This document shows positions 1-7,847 of a DNA stretch of 64,000 nt, piece after piece (positions within the stretch are counted from its first letter, which is position 1; every line of letters begins with the position of its first letter). This DNA comes from RGIG3009 sp045578425. Its GTDB lineage: Bacteria; Bacillota; Clostridia; Oscillospirales; Acutalibacteraceae. The notes beneath the pieces are model-generated. The model worked only from the letters and a program-made list of their open reading frames with translations. It did not search any database and had not been told where the DNA came from. The stretch lies in the NCBI GenBank assembly GCA_045578425.1, contig JAZNKF010000038.1:1-64000 (forward strand), written 5' to 3'. Position numbers and translations under genes: made by a program.

Positions 1-437
1 GCGCTGGCAATATCTTCGGAGCCGCTGACTTTTTTGGAGTTGGCTTTGACTTCTGCCACAACCGCATCCACGGCTTTTTGAATACCGCGTTTGACAACCA
101 TGGGGTTGGCACCGGCAGCCACGTTCTTCATGCCTTCGCGAATAAGGGCTTGTGCCAACAAAGTAGCGGTGGTGGTACCGTCGCCGGCAACGTCGTTAGT
201 TTTGGTGGAAACTTCTTTGACGAGTTGTGCGCCCATGTTTTCGAACGCGTTATCAAGTTCCACTTCTTTGGCAATGGTGACACCGTCGTTGGTAATCAGC
301 GGTGCGCCGTATTTGCGGTCGAGCACTACGTTACGGCCGCGGGGCCCCAACGTGATTTTTACGGTATTGGCGAGTTGGTCCACGCCGGACTGCAAAGCCT
401 TGCGGGCTTCTTCGCCGAATAAAATTTCTTTCGACAT
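1..437 (-). CDS. groL: Chaperonin GroEL, N-terminal part (cut by window start)
   Basis: This is the 60-kDa chaperonin that forms the double-ring folding chamber in the cytoplasm. Only about the first 145 residues lie in the window; the rest runs off the left edge. The start MSKEILFGEEARKAL, the nucleotide-binding stretch TLGPRGRNVVL and the hallmark GDGTTTAT (which carries the catalytic Asp for ATP hydrolysis) are all present. It follows groES by 20 nt and shares its CIRCE-controlled promoter, so the pair should form the usual bicistronic heat-shock operon. The start has an AGGGAGA-like ribosome binding site. Nothing is unusual in the visible part. Confidence 0.97.
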   Translation of the reverse strand, partial: MSKEILFGEEARKALQSGVDQLANTVKITLGPRGRNVVLDRKYGAPLITNDGVTIAKEVELDNAFENMGAQLVKEVSTKTNDVAGDGTTTATLLAQALIREGMKNVAAGANPMVVKRGIQKAVDAVVAEVKANSKKVSGSEDIAS

Positions 438-457
438 AGTAATCTCTCCCTAAATTC

Positions 458-742
458 TTATTCTACAATGGCCAAAATGTCGTTTTGACGAACGATGGTG
501 TATTCCACACCGTCCATTTTGACTTCTGTGCCGGCGTATTTGCCGGTAATGACTTTGTCGCCCACTTTGACGTACATGGTAACCTCTTTGCCTTCGACGT
601 TACCGCCGGGACCTACTGCCACCACTTCGGCTACTTGCGGTTTTTCTTTTGCCGTTCCGGCAAGGATGATGCCGCTTTTGGTGGTTTCTTCTGCCTCGAC
701 CATTTTGATGACCACGCGGTCAGCCAACGGTTTCATTGTCAT
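458..742 (-). CDS. groES: Co-chaperonin GroES
   Basis: This 94-residue protein is the heptameric lid of the GroEL chamber, and its length is the family norm. It opens with MKPLADRVVIKMVEAEETTKSG, the standard GroES beginning. The mobile loop follows (TTKSGIILAG), and the protein ends in NDILAIVE. The start at 742 is set by GGAGGAG seven bases upstream. It is the first gene of the groES-groEL operon. A CIRCE operator sits in the 5' untranslated region, so HrcA repression is expected. Confidence 0.98.
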   Translation of the reverse strand: MTMKPLADRVVIKMVEAEETTKSGIILAGTAKEKPQVAEVVAVGPGGNVEGKEVTMYVKVGDKVITGKYAGTEVKMDGVEYTIVRQNDILAIVE

Positions 743-776
743 AAAAAACTCCTCCTTATGAGTATTATTGATTCAG

Positions 777-803
777 TTAGCACTCTTTTGAACCGAGTGC
801 TAA
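777..803 (-). promoter_or_regulatory. CIRCE operator (HrcA binding site)
   Basis: The inverted repeat is TTAGCACTC, nine bases, GAGTGCTAA, with both arms matching the CIRCE consensus without a mismatch. It lies between the groES promoter -10 box and the groES start, which is the usual position for HrcA repression of chaperonin operons. hrcA itself is not in this window. Confidence 0.97.
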
Positions 804-808
804 ATCTT

Positions 809-836
809 ATTATAATCCCTTTTATGGAAAAATCAA
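809..836 (-). promoter_or_regulatory. Sigma-A promoter of groES-groEL
   Basis: TTGATT (831-836) and TATAAT (809-814) are separated by 16 bases and point toward groES. The -35 box overlaps the last codons of the lipid kinase gene. The CIRCE element follows about six bases after the -10 box, so bound HrcA would block initiation. Confidence 0.8.
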
Positions 837-1780
837 GTAGTTATTTGGTATTTTTCGGATATTTCACAATTTTTTAACATCTCATCGGGGAAGACAAACG
901 ACAGTGCTTTGGGTAACAATTCAAACGTTACTTGGCAATCGGCAAAACATTCGCCGTCGGCGTTACAGACGGTGGGTTTCCCCGCATATACCGTCATTTT
1001 GGTGCCGCGAAACGATTCCACCCCCGCGCTCCCCAAATGTTTGCCGTTTTTGTAGCGTTTGAGGAACGGAAAAACATTGAAATGGTTTTTGTTGCTGACC
1101 AGCACAAAATCCAACAGCCCGTCATCGGGTTGCGAAAGCGGCGAGCCGTGGTAGCCCCCACCGTAATATTGACCGTTGGCAGCCAGTGCAAACAAATAGT
1201 TACCAACGCGTTCGACTTTGCCGTTTTCGGTTTCCATAACCACGTGCAGTTGTTTGCCGAACGGGCTGAAAAAGGTTTGCGCAATCGCCAGGTTATACGC
1301 CATGGGACCGCTGACAAACGGCAAATGTTTGTACCGTTTTTGGCGGGCGGCAACGTCAGCGTCCATGCCCATGGAACACGCATTGAGCGACAGTTTGCCG
1401 TTGCACGAAATGGCATCGATACGACGAGCCGTACCGAGCACCAACGCTTCCAAATCCTTAAAACGTTCCGCATTGGGGAAAAAGCGGATAAAGTCGTTAG
1501 CAGAACCGCACGGCACACACACCAGTTCGGCATTAGCAGCATCACCGATACCGGTTGCCACTTCCAACAATGTGCCGTCCCCGCCGCAGGCATACAAACG
1601 CACGGCATCGCCTTTTTGCACCTCGTGCTGTGCCAGTTCGGTGGCATGGTGCGGATGTGTGGTGGTATGGACAGCAAAATCCAAACCGTGCTCTTGACAC
1701 ACTTGTTCAATGCGTGGAAGCAAGTTTAAGGCTTTTTGGTTTTTGCCCGCCGCGGGATTTAGGATAAACACATGCCGCAT
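833..1780 (-). CDS. Diacylglycerol kinase-family lipid kinase (YegS/DagK type)
   Basis: This 315-residue protein belongs to the soluble DAGK_cat family, which phosphorylates diacylglycerol or related lipids with ATP at the membrane surface. The N-terminus FILNPAAGKN and the nucleotide-binding motif GGDGTLLEV (about residues 66-74) are clear. The second-domain feature GSANDF, which contacts the phosphate, and the C-terminal DGECF stretch are also present. Length and layout fit DgkB/YegS proteins. It is the last gene before the groES promoter and starts 17 nt after the methyltransferase gene. The actual lipid substrate cannot be read from sequence. Confidence 0.88.
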   Translation of the reverse strand: MRHVFILNPAAGKNQKALNLLPRIEQVCQEHGLDFAVHTTTHPHHATELAQHEVQKGDAVRLYACGGDGTLLEVATGIGDAANAELVCVPCGSANDFIRFFPNAERFKDLEALVLGTARRIDAISCNGKLSLNACSMGMDADVAARQKRYKHLPFVSGPMAYNLAIAQTFFSPFGKQLHVVMETENGKVERVGNYLFALAANGQYYGGGYHGSPLSQPDDGLLDFVLVSNKNHFNVFPFLKRYKNGKHLGSAGVESFRGTKMTVYAGKPTVCNADGECFADCQVTFELLPKALSFVFPDEMLKNCEISEKYQITT

Positions 1781-1797
1781 TTTCTGTCACATCCTAC

Positions 1798-2913
1798 TTA
1801 ATAGTATATATACAACTGACATTTGAGCATGCCGTTATATAGTTTTCGACGTTTGTCGGCTTTTCTGCCGAACACGGATTCAAACTCCTCGTCGGGACTG
1901 ATGATAGCGTAGCTCCATCCTGCTTTGGGTTGGAACACCTTTCCCATGGTGCGATACAGTTCGCGCGCGGCTTGCACATCGAGCAGTCGTTCGCCGTACG
2001 GCGGGTTACACAGTACCACACCGCTGTCCCCTTCGGGAACAAAATCACACAAGTCACGCACTGTGGCGCGTACCTCACCACCAACACCCGCTTTGGCGGC
2101 ATTTTCCACCGTTAAGCGGACCGCTTCGGGGTCGATGTCACTGCCCAGTGCTTTGAGTTCACGGTCGTTTAGCACTTGTTCCATGGCGCGTTTTCGTTCT
2201 TCGCGCCAGACGGATTCTTCGAACCAATCCCAGTTCATAAAGGCAAATTTACGGCGAATACCGGGGGCAATACGCCGTGCCGCCAATGCCGCTTCAATCA
2301 GCAAGGTACCGGAACCGCAACACGGGTCTACCACTTGGTTTGCCAAACGAGCGCGCGTGACATCCACAATGGCGGCTGCCAACGTTTCTTTCATAGGGGC
2401 ACCGCCTGCGTTAGCGCGGTAGCCGCGTTTATGCAAACCGACACCGCTGGTGTCAATCAGCAACGTGACTTCGTTTTTAAGAATGGTGAACTGCACTTGC
2501 ACGGGTGCCGCCGTTTCCTCAAACCAACCGATGCCGTAGTGTTGCCCCAGTCGTTCGACAATGGCTTTTTTGACAATGGATTGGCAGTCGGGAATGCTGT
2601 GCAAATCGGAATTTAACGACCAACCTTTGACGGGAAACGCCGCTTTTTTGCTGATAAAGCGTTCCCACGGTAACGCGCGAACGCCTTGGAACAAGGCTTC
2701 AAAACTATGGGCTTCAAAGTTGCCCACCACAATTTGAATACGCTCCGCGTAGCGGCTGCCTATGTTCGCACGTGCCAACATGTCGGCACTGCCGCCAAAC
2801 AGCACCCTGCCGTTTTGCGGTTTTACGTCCAAAGCGCCCATGCGGCGCAATTCATCCCCCAAGATGCCTTCCACGCCGAACAAGCACGGCGCACAAAAAG
2901 AAAATTGTTCCAT
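1798..2913 (-). CDS. THUMP-domain class I SAM-dependent RNA methyltransferase (RlmL N-domain/YpsC type)
   Basis: This 371-residue protein resembles the family that makes m2G in 23S rRNA (the RlmL N2-guanine activity and Bacillus YpsC). Residues 1 to about 165 form the ferredoxin-like plus THUMP RNA-binding part. The C-terminal half is a Rossmann methyltransferase with the SAM motif DPCCGSGTLLIEAA and the catalytic NPPYG, typical of amino-methylating enzymes. The C-terminus (KCQLYIYY) matches the short YpsC ending, so the second RlmK-like domain of Gram-negative RlmL is absent. It lies after the yabR terminator. The exact target base is inferred from the family. Confidence 0.88.
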   Translation of the reverse strand: MEQFSFCAPCLFGVEGILGDELRRMGALDVKPQNGRVLFGGSADMLARANIGSRYAERIQIVVGNFEAHSFEALFQGVRALPWERFISKKAAFPVKGWSLNSDLHSIPDCQSIVKKAIVERLGQHYGIGWFEETAAPVQVQFTILKNEVTLLIDTSGVGLHKRGYRANAGGAPMKETLAAAIVDVTRARLANQVVDPCCGSGTLLIEAALAARRIAPGIRRKFAFMNWDWFEESVWREERKRAMEQVLNDRELKALGSDIDPEAVRLTVENAAKAGVGGEVRATVRDLCDFVPEGDSGVVLCNPPYGERLLDVQAARELYRTMGKVFQPKAGWSYAIISPDEEFESVFGRKADKRRKLYNGMLKCQLYIYY

Positions 2914-2930
2914 GATACCCTCACAACAGT

Positions 2931-2958
2931 AAAAAAGCCGTTGCCAACGGGCAACGGC
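2931..2958 (-). terminator. Rho-independent terminator after yabR
   Basis: A 9-bp perfect stem (GCCGTTGCC / GGCAACGGC) with an AACG loop is followed on the minus strand by six T residues. It sits between the yabR stop and the methyltransferase start, ending the hup-to-yabR cluster or attenuating entry into the methyltransferase gene. Confidence 0.85.
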
Positions 2959-2968
2959 AAAAATGACA

Positions 2969-3412
2969 TTATCCTCTTCTGTTTCGAGAAAAACCGCCGT
3001 GTTTGCTGTCCAGCGAACGTTTTAAGTCCAACATTTTTTCGTCGCTGGTCTGTTTGAAGCGGGACATCATTTCCTCGAAATTGCCGCTATCGTTTTGGGC
3101 GGGTTGCCATTCGAATCCGCCGGGACGACCGGGCGATGCCGAACGGGGTGCTCCCCTGCCGGCTGTGCGCGGAGGCGGGTCCATGGCTTTTTTGATAGAC
3201 AAACTAATCTTGCCGTCTTCGCCGATGCTGAGCACCTTGACTTTGACGGTTTGGTTTTCTGTAACGTGGTCACGAATTTCTTTGACGTATGTGGGAGCGA
3301 CTTCCGAAATATGTACCATGCCGGTTTTGCCGTCTGCCAATTCCACAAATGCTCCGAATTTGGTAATCCCCGTTACCTTACCTTCAATACAAGTTCCCAC
3401 TTCCAACGCCAT
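2969..3412 (-). CDS. yabR: S1 RNA-binding domain protein (YabR)
   Basis: The first 75 or so of 147 residues form one S1 domain (VGTCIEGKVTGITKFGAFVEL, then GMVHISEV and the closing KISLSIKKA). S1 domains bind single-stranded RNA. The remainder is a Pro/Gly/Arg-rich, probably disordered tail ending in basic residues. The gene follows divIC, as in Bacillus subtilis (divIC-yabR), which fixes the name better than sequence alone. The precise role is not established for this family; a ribosome- or RNA-associated role is inferred. Confidence 0.85.
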   Translation of the reverse strand: MALEVGTCIEGKVTGITKFGAFVELADGKTGMVHISEVAPTYVKEIRDHVTENQTVKVKVLSIGEDGKISLSIKKAMDPPPRTAGRGAPRSASPGRPGGFEWQPAQNDSGNFEEMMSRFKQTSDEKMLDLKRSLDSKHGGFSRNRRG

Positions 3413-3445
3413 GGTGCGGAGTTCCCCCTACTCACTAGTTCAAAA

Positions 3446-3724
3446 TCATTCCGGAATTTCCACAAAAACGGTTTCTCCCGGTTTTACCAAGCCTTGTTTA
3501 CGGGCTTGTTGTTCCAAATATTCCTCGTACCCGTCGAGCTTATCTTGCAACGCGGTGTTGGTTTGTTTGGTTTGGACCAGTTGGTTGTTGATTTCGTCCA
3601 ACTGTTCTTGGCCGCGATTGAGTTGCAGTTGCAACTGAACTATGGAAACCACCACGTACACGGAAAACGCCGCCAGTGCAATGCGCAAAATAAGACTTTT
3701 TCGCTTCTTTTTGGCGAATTTCAC
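3446..3724 (-). CDS. divIC: Septum formation initiator DivIC/FtsB
   Basis: This bitopic division protein has about 92 residues. It has a basic cytoplasmic start (KFAKKKRKS), one membrane segment (LILRIALAAFSVYVVVSIV) and an extracellular coiled coil (about residues 35-75). Family members join FtsL and FtsQ/DivIB in the divisome. The GTG at 3724 is chosen because AAAGGAGG lies nine bases upstream; an upstream ATG in the same frame gives a 109-residue version without a comparable ribosome binding site. Neighbours yabQ and yabR are in the Bacillus order. The sequence cannot separate DivIC from FtsB strictly; context favours DivIC. Confidence 0.85.
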   Translation of the reverse strand: MKFAKKKRKSLILRIALAAFSVYVVVSIVQLQLQLNRGQEQLDEINNQLVQTKQTNTALQDKLDGYEEYLEQQARKQGLVKPGETVFVEIPE

Positions 3725-3778
3725 GTTACAAGACCTCCTTTCGGGCAACGTTGTGCTACGCAACATAACACACAATGA

Positions 3779-4249
3779 TTATACAACAGACTCTCCCTCG
3801 GTTGCAAGTGTTTTTTTGAATTTTTTTCGGTTTTTTATGGTAAATATCGACCGAAAAATCGCTTTTGCCTTTTTCAGAAAAGCGGATAGTAATCGTGACA
3901 GCCGATTTTCTGCTTTTTGGGCGAGTTTTTCGCCTTGACGAAGCAACCACAACACCGCTTTGAGAAGCAAATTGCCCACCGTGCGGCGGTAGGCAAAAAA
4001 GCCGACAAACAACCCCAAAAACAAATACCACCGCAAAATGCCGCCGTTGAGTGCCAACCAAAACAAAAAGGTGGCAACCGCCGATGTGCAAGCATAAATA
4101 CAATCTGCTAAAAAAACACGCAGGTGCGGAGGGCGAAGCCAACAGCGCAACAGGCGAAACACATCGTAATACGCGCCAAGCAAAAAACCCATACCACACG
4201 ACAAAAACAGTTCGCGCAGTTGCGCTACGTTTTCAAATCCCGGCGCCAT
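3779..4249 (-). CDS. yabQ: Spore cortex biosynthesis protein YabQ
   Basis: The 156-residue membrane protein begins with LRELFLSCGMGFLLGAYYDVFRLLR, the conserved YabQ opening. At least three hydrophobic segments follow before a basic C-terminal tail. In Bacillus, YabQ sits in the outer forespore membrane and is needed for cortex formation. It overlaps the yabP stop in a TGATG junction, indicating translational coupling, and is followed by divIC. Sequence similarity in this family is weak, so operon position adds much of the confidence. Confidence 0.85.
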   Translation of the reverse strand: MAPGFENVAQLRELFLSCGMGFLLGAYYDVFRLLRCWLRPPHLRVFLADCIYACTSAVATFLFWLALNGGILRWYLFLGLFVGFFAYRRTVGNLLLKAVLWLLRQGEKLAQKAENRLSRLLSAFLKKAKAIFRSIFTIKNRKKFKKTLATEGESVV

Positions 4250-4533
4250 CAGCGGAACAACTTTCCGAAAACGCCGCCTTTGACGCGTGGCTCGGCATAC
4301 GACAAAGCGTCAATTTTGCCTTCCAAACTGACGTCACCGGTTTCGATATTCAAACGGTTAATATGCAAACCGACACCTTTGATGGTCAGTTCCCCCAAAT
4401 CGGTATACAGGATGACGGTTTCTTCATCAAAACTATCGACATCGCGTACACCCGAAACCGACAACGAGCGTCGGTCGTGCAAACACAACGTGTGCGGTAA
4501 CGTTTCGGCAACCGCGGACATGGTTTCTTTCAT
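4249..4533 (-). CDS. yabP: Sporulation protein YabP
   Basis: The 94-residue protein carries the YabP/YqfC fold: LPHTLCLHDRRSLSVSGVRDVDSFDEE, then LGELTIKGVGLHINRLNIETGDVSLEGKIDALSY. Family members are mother-cell sporulation proteins that work with YabQ in cortex assembly. The start at 4533 has AGGAGGCG seven bases upstream. It stands between rqcP and yabQ, as in Bacillus. Its presence is one of the clearest signs that this genome makes spores. Confidence 0.95.
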   Translation of the reverse strand: MKETMSAVAETLPHTLCLHDRRSLSVSGVRDVDSFDEETVILYTDLGELTIKGVGLHINRLNIETGDVSLEGKIDALSYAEPRVKGGVFGKLFR

Positions 4534-4579
4534 ATTTTTCGCCTCCTGCTTTCACTATATGAAAACAGGAGGCGAGGTA

Positions 4580-4819
4580 TTACAGCAGTTTATACAGCAA
4601 CGCGGCGTCGTTTTTGGCAACGGTTTCTTGCACGCTGACAATCTCGGCTTTGAGTTCGCGCGTGCCGAGCGAGACCGAAAGGATATCCCCCACCTTGACT
4701 TCGTACGAGGCGCGCGCGGCTTTGCCGTTGACAAACACTCTGCCCGCATCGCATGCTTCGTTAGCAACGGTGCGGCGCTTGATGAGACGCGAAACTTTTA
4801 AATATTTATCCAAACGCAT
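4580..4819 (-). CDS. rqcP: S4-domain RNA-binding protein RqcP (YabO)
   Basis: This small S4-domain protein of 79 residues starts MRLDKYLKVSRLIKRRTVANEACDAG, matching the Hsp15/YabO family through most of its length. In Bacillus subtilis RqcP binds stalled 50S subunits and helps RqcH add C-terminal alanine tails during ribosome quality control. Residues 1-60 are the S4 fold. AAAGGAGA precedes the start. It lies downstream of hup across a terminator-like hairpin and upstream of yabP, so it probably receives read-through transcripts. Confidence 0.93.
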   Translation of the reverse strand: MRLDKYLKVSRLIKRRTVANEACDAGRVFVNGKAARASYEVKVGDILSVSLGTRELKAEIVSVQETVAKNDAALLYKLL

Positions 4820-4842
4820 TAATAATTCTCCTTTATAGCAAG

Positions 4843-4868
4843 AAAAAAACCGCCCAATCGGGCGGTTT
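4843..4868 (-). terminator. Terminator after hup
   Basis: AACCGCCC / GGGCGGTT with a four-base loop is followed on the minus strand by seven T residues. It lies between hup and rqcP and should make most hup transcripts monocistronic while letting some reach the sporulation cluster. Confidence 0.85.
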
Positions 4869-4881
4869 TGGGAAAGACCGA

Positions 4882-5154
4882 TTATTGCACAGCGTCTTTG
4901 AACGCTTTGCCGGCTTTGAAAACCGGTTGCTTGGAAGCAGCAATTTTGATGGTTTCTTTGGTGCGGGGGTTGAGACCGGTACGAGCAGCGCGAGCGCGTA
5001 CATCAAACGTACCGAAGCCAACTAATTGCACTTTATCGCCTTTTGCAACAGCGGCGACAACAGAATCCAACACAGCGGCAACAGCTTTTTCAGCATCTTT
5101 CTTGGACAGACCGACTTTTTCGGCAACAGAAGCTACTAATTCGACCTTGTTCAT
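4882..5154 (-). CDS. hup: HU family DNA-binding protein
   Basis: This nucleoid protein has 90 residues, the normal HU size. It reads MNKVELVASVAEKVGLSKKDAEKAV, then the beta-arm region GFGTFDVRARAARTGLNPRTKE and the ending KPVFKAGKAFKDAV-type tail. HU dimers bend and wrap DNA without strict sequence specificity. The start at 5154 has GGAGG nine bases upstream; a longer in-frame version from 5196 lacks a ribosome binding site. In Bacillus hup is not in the yabO cluster, but a hup gene just upstream of rqcP/yabP is frequent in Clostridia. Confidence 0.97.
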   Translation of the reverse strand: MNKVELVASVAEKVGLSKKDAEKAVAAVLDSVVAAVAKGDKVQLVGFGTFDVRARAARTGLNPRTKETIKIAASKQPVFKAGKAFKDAVQ

Positions 5155-5382
5155 TTTGAAAACCTCCAACAAATTTATATTCCAACGGATAATCACCCGA
5201 TTAGAATTCCCCGCTACACAAATAGTATACGCGATACTACCCTACACATTATTTTAACACGTTGTTGTTATTTTGCAAGGGCTTTTTGCTTTTTTTACGG
5301 GGTTCCTGCGAAAATTCCACAAAAACAATAAAAATTAACGATTGTTTTTAGCAATTTTAGACAATGTTCGTTAATGACATGT

Positions 5383-5411
5383 AAAAAATCCGACGTGGTG
5401 TCGGATTTTTT
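5383..5411 (-). terminator. Terminator after the AbrB-like gene
   Basis: The two 12-base arms (AAAAAATCCGAC and GTCGGATTTTTT) are perfectly complementary around a five-base loop, giving a T-run on the minus strand six bases after the stop codon. The 230 bases between this point and hup are A/T-rich. They should hold the hup promoter; a TATACT -10 box is visible near 5230 but no good -35 box. Confidence 0.9.
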
Positions 5412-5416
5412 AAACA

Positions 5417-5659
5417 TTAACCGTTTTTGATTTCACGCAAGCAATCTTCACAGACGTTTTGGCCTTTGAAGACCGTTACGTTTTTGGCGTTATTGCAAAA
5501 AATGCAAGAGGGTTGATATTTTTTTAAAATAATATGATTGTCTTCTACAAAAATTTCTAACGGGTCCCTTTCTTCCAATCCCAATGTATGACGCAATTCT
5601 ATCGGTAATACGATGCGGCCTAAATCATCCAATTTGCGAACAATCCCGATTGATTTCAC
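5417..5659 (-). CDS. AbrB/SpoVT-family regulator with a C-terminal four-cysteine knuckle
   Basis: This 80-residue protein opens with an AbrB swapped-hairpin DNA-binding domain (MKSIGIVRKLDDLGRIVLPIELR, residues 1-47). The C-terminal 30 residues carry C52-x2-C55 and C70-x2-C73, a likely zinc knuckle. AbrB-family proteins control the transition to stationary phase and sporulation. The start is GTG with AAAGGAG nine bases upstream. It is monocistronic, divergent from recJ, with its own promoter and terminator. Its target genes are unknown. It is not SpoVT itself, which carries a GAF domain. Confidence 0.88.
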   Translation of the reverse strand: MKSIGIVRKLDDLGRIVLPIELRHTLGLEERDPLEIFVEDNHIILKKYQPSCIFCNNAKNVTVFKGQNVCEDCLREIKNG

Positions 5660-5691
5660 GTGTTACACTCCTTTCCCCTTGTAATATCCAT

Positions 5692-5720
5692 ATCTTACCA
5701 CAACTTGAAAATTTTGTCAA
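5692..5720 (-). promoter_or_regulatory. Sigma-A promoter of the AbrB-like gene
   Basis: TTGACA (5715-5720) and TAAGAT (5692-5697) with a 17-base spacer face the AbrB-like gene. The perfect -35 box suggests strong expression. Confidence 0.8.
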
Positions 5721-5756
5721 TCTTTGTTTTTCCGGGTAAAAATACCAAAAAGAATG

Positions 5757-5785
5757 TTGAAACCGGCGGCAAAAAATGATAAGAT
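5757..5785 (+). promoter_or_regulatory. Sigma-A promoter of the recJ operon
   Basis: TTGAAA (5757-5762) and TAAGAT (5780-5785) are spaced by 17 bases, 38 bases before the recJ start. It is divergent from the AbrB-like promoter, with 36 bases between the two -35 boxes, so one regulator could affect both. Confidence 0.7.
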
Positions 5786-5823
5786 AAGTATGTATGTTTA
5801 TTATTATATAAAAGGACACGGTT

Positions 5824-7845
5824 ATGAGTTACAAACGATGGCAATTTTCGCAATTGAATAAGGAAATAGCCGGTGAGCTTTCGGAGGTTTGCGGACTGGA
5901 CCCTCTTTTGTGCTTGTTGATGACAGGGCGCGGGATTACCGATGCGAATACCGCCATGGATTTTTTGATGGGCGACGAACTTTGCTGCGATGCTTTTTCG
6001 TTTGCCGACATGGATATTGCCGCCGAACGGGTAGGACGCGCCATTGAGGATGGGGAATCGATTGCGGTATACGGTGATTACGATGCCGACGGCGTTACCG
6101 CCACGGTGTTATTGTATTCGTATTTGAAATACCGTGGAGCAAACGTGTGCTATCGTCTGCCGCGGCGCGACGAGGGTTACGGGTTGCATTGCAGCAGTAT
6201 TGACGACCTTGCTAAAAACGGCGTGCAACTGATTATCACGGTGGACAACGGGATTTCTGCCGCAGAGGAAATTGCCTATGCTGCCGACTTAGGCATTGAT
6301 GTGGTAGTGACCGACCACCACCAACCGCCCGATATGTTGCCCGCCGCCATTGCCGTGGTAGACCCGCATCGAAAAGATTGCCCGAGCGAATTTAAAGAGT
6401 TTTCGGGCGTGGGTATGGCGTTTTGGTTAGTATGTGCCTTGGAAGGCGACCCTGACTGGGCATTGGAGCAATATGCCGATTTGGTAGCGCTTGGCACCCT
6501 TGCCGACGTGATGCCGTTGCACCGCGATAATCGTATTTTGGTACGCCGCGGATTACAGCAACTCAATGCAGGAAAAAATTTGGGGTTGCGCAAGTTGCGC
6601 GAGGTTGCCGGTGCAACAGGGCGGCCGCTGACAGCTACTTCGGTGTCTTTTACGCTGGCACCGCGCATTAATGCCGCGGGACGTATGGGCGACCCATTGC
6701 AAGCACTGGCTTTGCTGCTTTGTCGTGACGAAGAACAAGCCACCGCCTTGGCAACCGCCATCGGCGAACTAAATACCAAGCGTCAACAAACCGAAACCGA
6801 AATTATGCAAACGCTGCAAGAGCAAATCGACGCCTTCCCCTCCCGTCTTGCCGACCGTGTGCTCGTGTTTTGCGGCGAGGGTTGGCACCACGGCGTTTTG
6901 GGGATTTTGGCGGCACGTATGCAAGAACGGTTTGGAAAACCGTGTGTGATTTTATCGTCGGAGAACGGGATTGCCCATGGTTCGGGGCGCAGTTTGAACG
7001 GGTTTTCATTGTACGAGGCGCTGTGCGCTTGTGATAATTGTTTGCTCGGTTACGGCGGTCACGAATTAGCGGCAGGACTGACTTTGGAGACGGAACGTGT
7101 GGAGGAGTTTCGCAAAGCCGTTAACGCGTATGCCGCCACCAAAGAAATGCCGGTGGCATCTCTGAATTTGGAATGTCGTCTCAACCCTGCGCAAATCACA
7201 CCCGCCTTGGTAAATTGCCTGTCGGCGCTCGAACCGTTTGGATCCGGTAATCCTGTCCCCGTTTTTGCGCTTTGCAACGTCACGTTGGAACGCATTGAAG
7301 CGGTGGGCGGCGGAAAGCATTTACGTCTTACCTTATCACGCGATTCGGCGCGGATAACGGCGATGAAATTTTCCACCGCACCGGAAGAATTTCCCTTTAT
7401 GGTCGGTGATATACTGAATATGGCGGTCACGTTGGAAGTAAATCAATTCCGCGGGGTAGACAGCGTGACTATACAGATAAAAGACGTGCGCCACGCAAAC
7501 AGTAACCAAGAAACCTTGCTTACCGCTTTGGGGCAGTATGATGCTGTGGTACGGCGCGAACAAACCACGGCTGCCATGCCAAGGCGAGACGACACGGTGC
7601 ACGTGTACCGTCTGTTACAACGCGGGGCATTTTGCGGTCCGATTGACGTGCTGTGTCACACATTGGAAACATTGGGGGTAACACCCGAAAGCACGTTATT
7701 GTCTTTGCAAATTTTAAGTGAAGCCGCGTTAATTACTTTTAAAAACGAGGGGCATCGTATGTTGGCCGAAGTTTGCGAAGTTAGTCAAAAGGCCGATATA
7801 ACACAAACGAAAACGGCACAATTTTTATTAAGTTTGGGGAATTAA
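5824..7845 (+). CDS. recJ: Single-stranded-DNA exonuclease RecJ
   Basis: RecJ degrades single-stranded DNA 5' to 3' in recombination and repair. The 673-residue protein has the DHH phosphoesterase motifs in order: YGDYDADGVTA (motif I, about residue 81), the DNG motif in TVDNGISA, VVTDHHQPPD (DHH motif), and the DHHA1 motif HGSGRSL. An OB-fold region and a C-terminal extension of about 110 residues follow, common in Clostridia. AAAGGA precedes the start. It heads an eight-gene plus-strand cluster and is followed by relA after two bases. Confidence 0.96.
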   Translation: MSYKRWQFSQLNKEIAGELSEVCGLDPLLCLLMTGRGITDANTAMDFLMGDELCCDAFSFADMDIAAERVGRAIEDGESIAVYGDYDADGVTATVLLYSYLKYRGANVCYRLPRRDEGYGLHCSSIDDLAKNGVQLIITVDNGISAAEEIAYAADLGIDVVVTDHHQPPDMLPAAIAVVDPHRKDCPSEFKEFSGVGMAFWLVCALEGDPDWALEQYADLVALGTLADVMPLHRDNRILVRRGLQQLNAGKNLGLRKLREVAGATGRPLTATSVSFTLAPRINAAGRMGDPLQALALLLCRDEEQATALATAIGELNTKRQQTETEIMQTLQEQIDAFPSRLADRVLVFCGEGWHHGVLGILAARMQERFGKPCVILSSENGIAHGSGRSLNGFSLYEALCACDNCLLGYGGHELAAGLTLETERVEEFRKAVNAYAATKEMPVASLNLECRLNPAQITPALVNCLSALEPFGSGNPVPVFALCNVTLERIEAVGGGKHLRLTLSRDSARITAMKFSTAPEEFPFMVGDILNMAVTLEVNQFRGVDSVTIQIKDVRHANSNQETLLTALGQYDAVVRREQTTAAMPRRDDTVHVYRLLQRGAFCGPIDVLCHTLETLGVTPESTLLSLQILSEAALITFKNEGHRMLAEVCEVSQKADITQTKTAQFLLSLGN

Positions 7846-7847
7846 GT

